A DNA stretch of 64,000 bases from Streptomyces triticagri (lineage in GTDB: Bacteria; Actinomycetota; Actinomycetes; Streptomycetales; Streptomycetaceae), in assembly GCF_003429565.1 (NCBI RefSeq), contig NZ_QUAK01000149.1, positions 120,767 through 184,766 of the forward strand, read 5' to 3'. The notes beneath the pieces were generated by a model, which ran no database searches, was not told where the DNA came from, and saw nothing but the letters and a program-made list of their open reading frames with translations. Each line of letters starts with the position of its first letter. The stretch's first letter is position 1. Shown in pieces: positions 42,480 through 52,220 of the stretch. A program made the translations under genes and the position numbers.

Positions 42480-42611
42480 GTGCAGCACAGTGACCCCCGT
42501 GCCCCCGGCGCGACGACCGCCGCAACCGTCCGGCCGTGGTCCCCGCTGACCAGCCGCCGGCACATCGACCTGCTCCGCGTCAGCAGCGCAGCGAGTACCG
42601 CCCGCCACTGA
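42480..42611 (+). CDS. HIDL-type leader peptide lacking cysteine
   Basis: A 43-codon ORF, GTG start, ending in SRRHIDLLRVSSAASTARH. The core is the standard leader peptide core, but the position that holds cysteine in relatives is serine (codon AGT, one base from TGT), and the peptide contains no cysteine at all. GAGGGG lies 12 bases upstream of the start, which is long. It precedes a glutathione-transferase-like gene by 205 bases. Conservation of the HIDLLRV core without cysteine suggests that the core itself, not a run of cysteine codons, is what matters. Confidence 0.76.
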   Translation: MQHSDPRAPGATTAATVRPWSPLTSRRHIDLLRVSSAASTARH

Positions 42612-42816
42612 CGCCCCTCGCATCCGTCCCTGCACGGATCGCGCAATCCGCGCCCGCCTTCCGCGCGCGCCGTCCGCGCGCCCCTCCACCGGACACCTCC
42701 ACCCGTATCGCCACGCGCCCCGGACCGCATCCCGGGGTGCGCGCCTCCGGCCGCGCCGATGCCGCCGCGTGCCGTCGCTCCCGCATGCCCCGTGACCGAG
42801 CACCCCAGGGAGACGT
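42612..42816 (+). promoter_or_regulatory. C-rich leader after the fourth leader peptide
   Basis: This 205-base stretch has no gene. The coding strand is strongly C-biased and poor in G in the part around 42680-42735 (for example CCCCTCCACCGGACACCTCC), as in the ssu leader, which suits a rut site. GGGAG at 42805-42809 is the ribosome site of the next gene. Confidence 0.4.
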
Positions 42817-43668
42817 ATGTCCGCCACGTACCCGACCGCCGCACCGTCGCTGCGCAGCAGGATCGGCAGCGATCCGGAGGGCGGCGGCTACTACGCCGCC
42901 CCGCGCCGCTACCGCCTGCACCTCGCCCTGTCCTGTCCGGACTCGCTGCAGATCGCCGTGGTCCACCGCCTCCTGCGCCTCGACGACACCCTCCCCGTGA
43001 CCCGGCTGCCCGCCGTCCCCGACGCTCCCGACGGCGGATACCTCGCGCTGCGGCCGCTGTACGAGGCGAGCGCACACCACCACCCCGGCCCGAGCCTCGC
43101 ACCCGTGCTCAGCGACGCCTGGAGCGGCCGCATCGTCAGCACGCACGCCCCCGACATCCTGCGGGACCTGGCCCGCCGTTTCGGGGACGCGGGGCCCGTG
43201 CTGCACCCCTGCGGCGCGGAGGCGGACCTCGAACGGATCGGCCTGCTCTGCGAGCGCGTACACGGGGCGGCTCAGCGGGCCGGGAGCGCGGATCCCGCCG
43301 AACGCTACGCCGCCGTCGAGGACTTGCTCGATGTGCTGGCCGTACTCGAGGGCCGGCTCACCAGCCATGCGTACATCACCACCGGCGGGCTCGGCCTCGC
43401 CGACATCCAGCTGTGGGCGACCCTCGTACAGCTCGACACGGTGCACCGTCCGCACCTGGATCCTGAAACCGTCCGGCGTATCGCCGCCCACACCCAACTC
43501 TGGGCGTACGCAAGCGGATTGACCGAGCGTCCGGAGTTCGGCGGACAGCTGGACCTGGACGGCATCGAGCAGCGCCGCCGTGCGCACCGGCCGGATGCGG
43601 CGGCGGCCGCCGACGGTTTCATGCGACTGACATGCCTGCTACACCATCGGCCGCAAGCCGCTCACTAG
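42817..43668 (+). CDS. Glutathione S-transferase-like protein (ECM4/YqjG type)
   Basis: A 283-residue protein resembling the glutathionyl-hydroquinone reductase group. The C-terminal all-helical domain is recognisable from LEGRLTSHAYITTGGLGLAD near residue 183 to a long last helix; the N-terminal thioredoxin-like part begins GGYYAAPRRYRLHLALSCPD, where ECM4-type proteins have the catalytic cysteine motif CPW, while here only a single Cys is present in LSCPDSLQ. Streptomycetes make mycothiol rather than glutathione, so the substrate may be a host-derived or environmental S-conjugate. It is under a leader peptide and next to an amino-acid-oxidase-like gene. Confidence 0.72.
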   Translation: MSATYPTAAPSLRSRIGSDPEGGGYYAAPRRYRLHLALSCPDSLQIAVVHRLLRLDDTLPVTRLPAVPDAPDGGYLALRPLYEASAHHHPGPSLAPVLSDAWSGRIVSTHAPDILRDLARRFGDAGPVLHPCGAEADLERIGLLCERVHGAAQRAGSADPAERYAAVEDLLDVLAVLEGRLTSHAYITTGGLGLADIQLWATLVQLDTVHRPHLDPETVRRIAAHTQLWAYASGLTERPEFGGQLDLDGIEQRRRAHRPDAAAAADGFMRLTCLLHHRPQAAH

Positions 43669-43678
43669 CGTTTCGGGC

Positions 43679-45196
43679 ATGTCTCCCACCGAGGTGAGCA
43701 GCCCGTTCGACGAGCACTTCCGCTTCCCGGCCGACCTGGCGGACGCCCGGCCCGGACCCCCGGGCCGGGTCGCCGTCGTCGGCGGCGGTATCTCCGGACT
43801 CGCCTGTGCCCACGAGCTTGCGCGACGCGGCCTCGATGTCACCGTCTACGAGCGCGGCGAGCGGCCCGGCGGCCGCATCCGCACCCACCGGTTCTGGGAC
43901 GGGACACACGGCGAACTGGGCGCCATGCGACTGCCCGCCAACCACCACACGACCCTGCACTACGTACGACGGTTCGGCCTCGCCACCCGCCCGTTCGTCA
44001 ACGCCAACCCCGACGCCTGGCTCCATCTGCGCGGCAGCCGGGTCAGGGCCCGCGACGCCCACACCCTGCCCGCCCGCTACGGACTCAGCGGCCCCGAGGA
44101 CCGCGATCCGCTCGGCCTCCTGGAGGAGCTGCTGCACCGGGTCTGGTACGGACTGCGCCGCGAGCAGCACAAGGCGGTGCTCGCCGGCGAGATCGACGAC
44201 CCGGAGGTCGCGGCCCTCACCGAGACCTCCCTGTGGCAGTACGCGAGCAGCCGGCTCAGCCCGCGGGCCTGGGACCTGGCCGGCCAGGCGACCGGCCTCG
44301 CGCACTACGAGCACGCCTCGCTCCTGGAGGTACTCGTCGACTACTTCGGTCTCTTCCATGTGGCGCAGCTGGAGTTGACCGACGGCATGGACGCGCTGGT
44401 CTCCGCCTTCACCGGCAGCCTGCCGCCGCACACCGTCCACCTCTCCACCCACGTCGAACGACTGCACACGGACGCCGACGGGGTACGGATCCAGGGCCGG
44501 GGCCTCGGCGGCCGGTTCGACGACCACCACGACTGGGCCGTGTGCGCCCTGCCCGCGCCGGCGCTCGACCGGATCCGCTTCGACCCCGCACTGCCGCCCG
44601 GACAGCGGCAGGCGGTCCGCGGCATCCACTACGCGAGCAGCAGCAAGACGCTGGTGCATGTGAACCGCAGGACCTGGGAGCTCGCCGACGGGATCCACGG
44701 CGGCGGCAGCGTCACCGACCTGCCGATCCAGCATGCCTGGTACCCGTCCGACAACGCCCGTGCACAGGGCGACAGTTGGGTGGCGGTCGACCCCGACCGG
44801 TCGCACGGCCCCGCCGTCCTGACCGGCGCCTATCTGTGGGAGGGCAACGCCCGGCGCTTCGGTGCGCTCCCGGAGGAGGACCGCACCGGACTCGTCCTGG
44901 AGTCCCTGGAGGCACTGCACCCCGGGATCTCCGCGACGGTCGACGACATCGTGCACTGGAACTGGGACGAGCAACCCGGCATCGCCGGCGGCGCGTTCGC
45001 CTACCTGGCTCCCGGCCAGCACGCCCGCTACCTCGCCGACCTCGGCGCCCCGCATCCGGCCCCGCGGCCCCGGATCTTCTTCGCCGGCGAGCAGTTGTCG
45101 GTCGCGCACGCCTGGATCCAGGGCGCCCTCGAATCCGCGCTCGTCGCCGTACGCGCCCTCCTTGCGGAGGCCCGCTCGGGAGCGGCGGCACGCTGA
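43679..45196 (+). CDS. Flavin amine oxidase (L-amino-acid oxidase-like)
   Basis: A 505-residue FAD enzyme. The dinucleotide-binding motif is RVAVVGGGISGLACAHEL near residue 30, then the GR-rich stretch YERGERPGGRIRTHRF and GELGAMRLPANHHT near 80, which in this family line the FAD and substrate. The end has IAGGAFAYLAPGQ and RIFFAGEQLSVAHAWIQGAL, typical of flavin monoamine and L-amino-acid oxidases. It begins ten bases after the glutathione-transferase-like gene, in one operon. Oxidative deamination of an amino acid or of a cysteine conjugate is plausible; substrate unknown. Confidence 0.85.
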   Translation: MSPTEVSSPFDEHFRFPADLADARPGPPGRVAVVGGGISGLACAHELARRGLDVTVYERGERPGGRIRTHRFWDGTHGELGAMRLPANHHTTLHYVRRFGLATRPFVNANPDAWLHLRGSRVRARDAHTLPARYGLSGPEDRDPLGLLEELLHRVWYGLRREQHKAVLAGEIDDPEVAALTETSLWQYASSRLSPRAWDLAGQATGLAHYEHASLLEVLVDYFGLFHVAQLELTDGMDALVSAFTGSLPPHTVHLSTHVERLHTDADGVRIQGRGLGGRFDDHHDWAVCALPAPALDRIRFDPALPPGQRQAVRGIHYASSSKTLVHVNRRTWELADGIHGGGSVTDLPIQHAWYPSDNARAQGDSWVAVDPDRSHGPAVLTGAYLWEGNARRFGALPEEDRTGLVLESLEALHPGISATVDDIVHWNWDEQPGIAGGAFAYLAPGQHARYLADLGAPHPAPRPRIFFAGEQLSVAHAWIQGALESALVAVRALLAEARSGAAAR

Positions 45197-45291
45197 GCGC
45201 GGCGCGACGACCGTCTAACAGACCCATCGATTCGTCGACTTGACGACTCATCGCCACACCGAACCACAGATCCGTCGAAGGGAACCCCGAC

Positions 45292-45762
45292 ATGAGCGTC
45301 ACCCTCGCCCAGGCGAACCGCATCGTGCAGGCCGGACTCGACTTCGCCCGCGCACGGCGCTTCGAGCCGCTCACCCTCGCCGTCCTGGACACCGGAGGTG
45401 TGCTCGTCAGCCTGGCGCGCGAGGACGGCGCGGGACTCCTGCGCCCGGACATCGCCGTCGCCAAGGCGTGGGGCGTACTGGGCCTCGGTATCGACAACCG
45501 CGAGATCGGCCGCCGGGCCGCAGCCGCACCGGACTTCTTCACCTCGGTCGCGGCCCTGGCGGGCGGCCGTGTGCTCTCGGTGCCGGGCGGCGTGTTCGTA
45601 CGGGACGCACAGGGGCGGCTGCTCGGCGCGGTGGGAGCGACCGGCGACACCTCGCTGAACGACGAACGGGCCGCCGTCGCGGGCATCAGGGCCGCAGGTC
45701 TCGTCCCGGAGACCGGGGCGGAGGAAGACGAGACCGACGAGACCGACCAGACCGGAGCCTGA
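45292..45762 (+). CDS. Haem-degrading/GlcG-HbpS family protein
   Basis: A 156-residue protein of the DUF336 family (GlcG/HbpS). The core LTLAVLDTGGVLVSLARED near residue 28 and the glycine-rich GGRVLSVPGGVFVRDAQGRL near 88 are characteristic, as is the final VGATGDTSLNDERAAVAGI. HbpS of Streptomyces reticuli binds haem and iron outside the cell and is linked to control of the catalase-peroxidase CpeB. This protein has no signal peptide, so it should be cytoplasmic. It converges on the Fur gene, two bases away, and katG lies beyond. GAAGGG eight bases before the ATG supports the start. Confidence 0.85.
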   Translation: MSVTLAQANRIVQAGLDFARARRFEPLTLAVLDTGGVLVSLAREDGAGLLRPDIAVAKAWGVLGLGIDNREIGRRAAAAPDFFTSVAALAGGRVLSVPGGVFVRDAQGRLLGAVGATGDTSLNDERAAVAGIRAAGLVPETGAEEDETDETDQTGA

Positions 45763-45764
45763 GC

Positions 45765-46181
45765 TCAGCCCCGGGCGCAGTCCGGGCACAGGCCCCGGTA
45801 GGTGACCTCGGCGGCCGAGACGTCGAAGCCGAAGCGCTCGGCGTCCGGCAGATCGGCCAGCGGATCGCCGGCCGGGTGCACATCACGGATGATCCCGCAG
45901 CCCGAGCACACCAGGTGCTGGTGGGGCCGGTGTGCGTTCGGGTCGTAGCGCTTGGCCCGGCCGTCGGTGGTCACCTCGACGACCTCGCCGAGCGTGACCA
46001 GTTCCCCGAGTGTGTTGTAGACCGTGGCCCGGGAGATCTCCGGCAGCCTCGCCGTGGCGCGCTCGAGCACCTCGTCCGCGGTGAGGTGGATGTGGTCGCC
46101 GTCCAGGACCTCGGCGACCACACGCCGCTGTGCGGTGACCCGCCAGCCGCGCCCGCGAAGCCGTTCCAGCAGGTCGCTCAT
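45765..46181 (-). CDS. Fur-family transcriptional repressor (FurA/CatR-like)
   Basis: A 138-residue Fur protein. The winged helix spans residues 10-75 (TAQRRVVAEVLDGDHIHLTA, then ISRATVYNTLGELVTLGEVV) and the metal/dimer domain carries RPHQHLVCSGCG near 91 and the final LCPDC, giving two CxxC pairs for structural zinc. AGGAAGG nine bases upstream favours the ATG at 46181 over a GTG at 46187. It is divergent from katG. Streptomycete FurA/CatR proteins repress catalase-peroxidase genes and are released by peroxide, so this is the likely regulator of katG and of itself. Confidence 0.9.
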   Translation of the reverse strand: MSDLLERLRGRGWRVTAQRRVVAEVLDGDHIHLTADEVLERATARLPEISRATVYNTLGELVTLGEVVEVTTDGRAKRYDPNAHRPHQHLVCSGCGIIRDVHPAGDPLADLPDAERFGFDVSAAEVTYRGLCPDCARG

Positions 46182-46210
46182 GACCACGAGCCTTCCTGTG
46201 CCTCGTCCAT

Positions 46211-46283
46211 GGAATGATTCCGTATCGCTCGGTGCGTCTCGGTCTGTGCGTCATATTGACTTGGACTTGGTCCATCGTAGGAT
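46211..46283. promoter_or_regulatory. fur-katG control region with two inverted repeats
   Basis: TGGACTTGGTCCA (46262-46274) is a perfect 5-bp inverted repeat around TTG, placed between TTGACT (46256-46261) and TAGGAT (46278-46283), a katG promoter with a 16-base spacer. GGAATGATTCC (46211-46221) is another perfect inverted repeat near the start of fur. Both suit Fur-type repression. The katG leader from there to its start is about 150 bases. Confidence 0.55.
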
Positions 46284-46439
46284 CGGCGCCAGCGACAGCC
46301 AAGGGCCGAGAGGCGGAAGCACCACCGGAGCCCGGTCACCCGCTCGGGCCGATGCCCCGGTGTTCCACCGGTCCACGCAGCGCAGTTGCAGACAGCGTGA
46401 GTCAAAGAGCGTGATCCGTACAGTCCCGAGGGATACCCA

Positions 46440-48671
<2,232 letters not shown>

Positions 48672-48681
48672 GCCGAGCGGG

Positions 48682-48711
48682 TCGGGGGTACGGCCCGTGC
48701 CGTACCCCCGA
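48682..48711. terminator. Bidirectional terminator between katG and MFS gene
   Basis: TCGGGGGTACGGC (48682-48694) and GCCGTACCCCCGA (48699-48711) form a perfect 13-bp stem with a 4-base loop between two convergent genes. Confidence 0.85.
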
Positions 48712-48741
48712 CTCCCCGGGGTCGTCAGGCCTCTGTGGTCG

Positions 48742-50187
48742 TCAGGCCTTGGTGACGGACGGCTCCGGAGCACTCTTCCCGGGCTGCTCGGCGGTGGCCG
48801 GGCGCACCGGGATGAGGAACGCGACGAGCGAGGCGAGCAGCCCCACGGCGCAGCCGATCAGCATCGCGGCGCGGAAGCCGTTCTCGGACGGCAGCAGATG
48901 TCCGCCGAAGTCCGTCGTCAGCTGCGAGAGCACCACACCGATCACGGCCGCGGCCACGGAGGTGCCGATCGAGCGCATCAAGGTGTTGAAGCTGTTGGCC
49001 GAAGCGGTCTCCTGCTGCGGCACGGCACTCATGATCAGCGCGGGCATCGCCCCGTACGCCAGGCCCACGCCGCCGCTGCAGACCACGGTCACCACGAGCA
49101 GTCCGGCGGTCGAGCCCATCAGGAACATCGAGATCCCGTAACCCGCCGCGATGACCAGGCTGCCCACGCCGAGCGTGACCTTGGGGCCGCGGGCCGCGCT
49201 GAGCTTCGCGCCCAGCGGCGAGAGCGCCATCATCATCAGGCCGCCGGGCGCCATCCACAGGCCCATCGCCAGCATGGACTGCCCGAGCCCGTAGCCGGTC
49301 TCCTCCGGCAGCTGCATCAGCTGGGGCACCACCAGGGACTGGGCGTACATCGCGAATCCGACCAGGACCGAGGCGGCGTTCGTCATCAGGACCTGAGGCC
49401 GTGCGGTGACCCGAAGGTCCACCAGCGGCTCCGCACAGCGCAGTTCCCACCGCGCCCACAGCAGGAGTACGACGACGGCCGCCGCGAACAGCCCGAGCGT
49501 GGTGGCGCTCGACCAGCCCCAGTCCGACCCCTTGGACACCGCCAGCAGCAGGGAGATCAGGCCGGCTCCGAGGCCGATCGCCCCCGCGACGTCGAAGCGG
49601 CGCGCGCCGGTGCCGGGCCGGCCCGCCGGGACCAGGGTCAGGATCAGCGCGCCGACCGCCAGGCTGAGCCCGGCAGTGACCCAGAACAGCACCCGCCAGC
49701 TGGTGTTCTCCGCGACGGCGGCCGCGAACGGCAGCCCGAGCGCGCCACCGACGCCCATCGAGGCGCTCATCACGGCGATGGCGGAGCCGAGCCGCTCGGG
49801 CGGTGTGACGTCCCGCAGCAGACTCACTCCCAGGGGTACGACACCCATGCCGAGCCCCTGCAGACCGCGCCCCGCGATCATCGGCACCACCGAGGACGAG
49901 ACGGCACAGACCACCGATCCCGCGACCAGCGGGACCACCGAGGCGAGCAGCATCCGCCGCTTGCCGTACATGTCGCCGAGCCGGCCCGCGACAGGCGTGG
50001 CCACCGCCGCGGAGAGCAGCGTGGCGGTGACGACCCAGGAGGCGTTGGACGCCGAGGTGTCCAGGAGCCGGGGCAGATCGCCGATCAGCGGCACCACCAA
50101 GGTCTGCATGATCGCGGCCACGATGCCCGCGAAGGCGAGGACGCCGACCACCCCGCCGGGGCGTACATCGGCCTTGGAACCGTTCAC
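48742..50187 (-). CDS. MFS drug transporter (DHA2/EmrB-QacA family)
   Basis: A 481-residue membrane protein with about fourteen helices. Motif A is visible as AGRLGDMYGKRRMLLAS near residue 66, motif B as GRGLQGLGMGVVPLGVSLL near 105 and motif C-like SASMGVGGALGLPFAAAV near 140. Such proteins export cationic or lipophilic drugs using proton motive force. It is divergent from a MarR gene, with an elaborate inverted repeat in the shared control region, so substrate-induced expression is likely. Substrate unknown. Confidence 0.92.
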   Translation of the reverse strand: MNGSKADVRPGGVVGVLAFAGIVAAIMQTLVVPLIGDLPRLLDTSASNASWVVTATLLSAAVATPVAGRLGDMYGKRRMLLASVVPLVAGSVVCAVSSSVVPMIAGRGLQGLGMGVVPLGVSLLRDVTPPERLGSAIAVMSASMGVGGALGLPFAAAVAENTSWRVLFWVTAGLSLAVGALILTLVPAGRPGTGARRFDVAGAIGLGAGLISLLLAVSKGSDWGWSSATTLGLFAAAVVVLLLWARWELRCAEPLVDLRVTARPQVLMTNAASVLVGFAMYAQSLVVPQLMQLPEETGYGLGQSMLAMGLWMAPGGLMMMALSPLGAKLSAARGPKVTLGVGSLVIAAGYGISMFLMGSTAGLLVVTVVCSGGVGLAYGAMPALIMSAVPQQETASANSFNTLMRSIGTSVAAAVIGVVLSQLTTDFGGHLLPSENGFRAAMLIGCAVGLLASLVAFLIPVRPATAEQPGKSAPEPSVTKA

Positions 50188-50261
50188 ATGCGTCTCCCTG
50201 CAATTCCGTCACGGGTGCACGGAGTCCGGCGTACGCGGCACTGAGTACGCCGCGGCGTGCA

Positions 50262-50304
50262 CTTCATGTGCAGAGTACATGCCCTATGTATCCTGCACAT
50301 GAAG
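50262..50304. promoter_or_regulatory. Double MarR operator between MFS and MarR genes
   Basis: CTTCATGTGCAG (50262-50273) and CTGCACATGAAG (50293-50304) are a perfect 12-bp inverted repeat. Inside, ATGTGCAGAGTACAT (50266-50280) and the reverse complement of 50286-50300, ATGTGCAGGATACAT, agree at 13 of 15 positions, so the region is two inverted copies of one 15-bp box. Likely bound by the MarR protein at 50363 to repress both genes. Confidence 0.7.
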
Positions 50305-50362
50305 GTGGGGGGTGCAGCGACGGGGAGCGGTGCCGTCCGGGCCGCGCGACGGGATTGGGAAG

Positions 50363-50866
50363 ATGGTCGACATGGACAAGCCCACGCACCTGATCGAATT
50401 CGAGACCATGCTGGTCGGGCGGCACTCGCACCTGGCGAGTTCGCGGACCCGGAACGCGGACGGGCGTCTCGACCGCAGCGCCTATCTGCTGCTCAATCGC
50501 ATCGATGTGCAAGGGCCCATGTCCATCGGCGAGTTGAGCGCCGCCTTCCGTCTGGACGCCTCGACGCTGAACCGGCAGACCGCGGCCATGCTCCGCGCCG
50601 CGGTGGTCGAGCGCATCCCCGACCCCGAGGGCGGGATCGCCCGCAAGTTCGCCATCACCGAGGAGGGCCGGCGCCGGCTCGAGGGCGACCGTGCGCACTA
50701 CACGCGCGGCCTGGAGCGGGTGCTCGCCGACTGGACGGCCGCCGAGGTCGCCGAGTTCGCCGCGTATCTGCGCCGCTTCAACGGGGACATCGAACGCCTC
50801 GAGGGAGCACCCTGGCCGCGCCCCACGGCGGACGAGGCCACCGGCGCGCGGCCCGGCAGCGGGTGA
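50363..50866 (+). CDS. MarR-family transcriptional regulator
   Basis: A 167-residue MarR repressor. The winged helix runs from SIGELSAAFRLDASTLNRQT near residue 55 to the wing with RIPDPEGGIARKFAITEEG near 90, and long dimer helices lie at both ends (residues 6-35 and 120-150). It is divergent from an MFS exporter, with a double operator between them, a common drug-responsive pair. Start choice is between ATGs at 50363 and 50372; GGGAAG just before the first favours it weakly. Confidence 0.9.
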   Translation: MVDMDKPTHLIEFETMLVGRHSHLASSRTRNADGRLDRSAYLLLNRIDVQGPMSIGELSAAFRLDASTLNRQTAAMLRAAVVERIPDPEGGIARKFAITEEGRRRLEGDRAHYTRGLERVLADWTAAEVAEFAAYLRRFNGDIERLEGAPWPRPTADEATGARPGSG

Positions 50867-50889
50867 GGTCGCCGGACAGCGGCTGAGGA

Positions 50890-51288
50890 TCAGGAGCCGG
50901 CGGAACCGTCCGGCTGCTGCGCCTTCTTCTCCTTGAGGCGCGCCGCCTCCTTGCGGACGTCCGCCTGGGTGGAGCGCTCGCGCCGCAGCCAGTCGGGGTT
51001 CTCCGCCTTGAGCGCGTCGATCTGCTCGGTGGTCAGCGCCTCGGTCACGCCGCCGCGCGCGAGACCCGCGATGGAGACACCGAGCTTGGCGGCCACGACG
51101 GGGCGCGGGTGCGGGCCGGTGCGGCGCAGCTCGCGCAGCCACTCGGGCGGGTCGCTCTGCAGGGCGTTGAGCTCGCCGCGTGCGACCGTGCCCTGCTGGA
51201 ATTCGGCGGGGGTGGCCTGGAGGTACACACCCAGCTTCTTCGCCGCGGTTGCGGGCTTCATGGACTGGGAGGTCTGCTGCGACGTCAT
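50890..51288 (-). CDS. DUF5997 family protein
   Basis: A 132-residue protein of a conserved actinobacterial family of unknown function. It begins with a Gln/Thr/Ser-rich tail, then MKPATAAKKLGVYLQATPAE, a segment with PPEWLRELRRTGPHPRPVVA and AKLGVSIAGLARGG, and ends in a charged Lys/Arg/Glu helix. The repeated short amphipathic segments suggest a DNA- or protein-binding helical bundle, but no function can be stated. It is divergent from an HTH-less LysR-type gene, 108 bases away. Confidence 0.75.
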   Translation of the reverse strand: MTSQQTSQSMKPATAAKKLGVYLQATPAEFQQGTVARGELNALQSDPPEWLRELRRTGPHPRPVVAAKLGVSIAGLARGGVTEALTTEQIDALKAENPDWLRRERSTQADVRKEAARLKEKKAQQPDGSAGS

Positions 51289-51396
51289 GCCTTCCAGGGT
51301 AACGAGCCGACGGGACGCCGCCGACCACGGGCGGTGGCCGAGGTCCGACCACTGCACGGCGCGGGCCGCCCCGACCGCGGCCGGTAGCCTGGCGAG

Positions 51397-52173
51397 GTGA
51401 CAGGCACCGCAGTACCTCCCCCCTTCCGGCTCGCCTACGTCCCGGGCGCGACCCCCGGCAAATGGGCGCGGATCTGGCGTGAGCGGCTGCCCGACGCCGA
51501 GCTCGTCCTGGAGACCGTGAGCGCGCGGCACGCACCGGACGCGCTACTCGGACGCGAGGCGGAGGCCGCTCTCCTGCGGCTCCCGGTGGACACCGAACGG
51601 CTGCACGCCATCCCGCTGTACACCGAGACCACCGTCGTCGTCGTGCCCAAGGACCACCTGGTCACCGCGGCCGACGAGGTCACCTGCGCGGACCTCGCCG
51701 ACGAGGTCGTACTGCACCCCCTCGACGACACACTCGGCTGGGAGCGGCCGCCGGGGGAGCCCGCCTTCGAGCGGCCCGGCAGCACGGCCGACGCGATCGA
51801 ACTGGTCGCCGCCGGCATCGGTCTGCTCGTGGTGCCCCAGTCGCTCGCGCGGCTGCACCACCGCAAGGACCTCACGTATCGCACGGTCTCCGACGCGCCC
51901 ACCTCACAAGTCGCCCTGTCCTGGCCGAAGGACAGCGACGACGAGCGGGTGGAGGACCTCATCGGCATCGTCCGCGGCCGTACGGTGAACAGCACCCGAG
52001 GACGCCCGCAGAGCTCGGACGGCACCAAGTCCGCCGCCGGCAAGGGAAGCACGGCCAAGAGCGGCGGCCGCGGCTCGGGCAGGCCCACCGGCCGTACCGC
52101 GAATCCCGGACGTACCGCGCAGCGAGGGGCGAAGCCCGGGGCCAGGCGCGGCAAGCCACGCCGCCGCTCCTGA
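51397..52173 (+). CDS. LysR-type substrate-binding protein without DNA-binding domain
   Basis: A 258-residue protein. Residues 8-190 match the effector-binding domain of LysR regulators (FRLAYVPGATPGKWARIWRE, then HAIPLYTETTVVVVPKDHLV and ELVAAGIGLLVVPQSLARL), but the usual N-terminal winged helix is absent: the gene starts right at the effector domain. Instead, the last 65 residues form a basic tail rich in Lys, Arg, Gly and Ser, ending in RRGKPRRRS, which could bind nucleic acid without specificity. A TAGCCT element at 51385-51390 would start transcription at the GTG, so the mRNA may be leaderless. Function unknown. Confidence 0.8.
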   Translation: MTGTAVPPPFRLAYVPGATPGKWARIWRERLPDAELVLETVSARHAPDALLGREAEAALLRLPVDTERLHAIPLYTETTVVVVPKDHLVTAADEVTCADLADEVVLHPLDDTLGWERPPGEPAFERPGSTADAIELVAAGIGLLVVPQSLARLHHRKDLTYRTVSDAPTSQVALSWPKDSDDERVEDLIGIVRGRTVNSTRGRPQSSDGTKSAAGKGSTAKSGGRGSGRPTGRTANPGRTAQRGAKPGARRGKPRRRS

Positions 52174-52220
52174 CCTCCGACTGCCCACGACTGCCCCGGA
52201 CGCCTCCGACGGCTGCTGCC

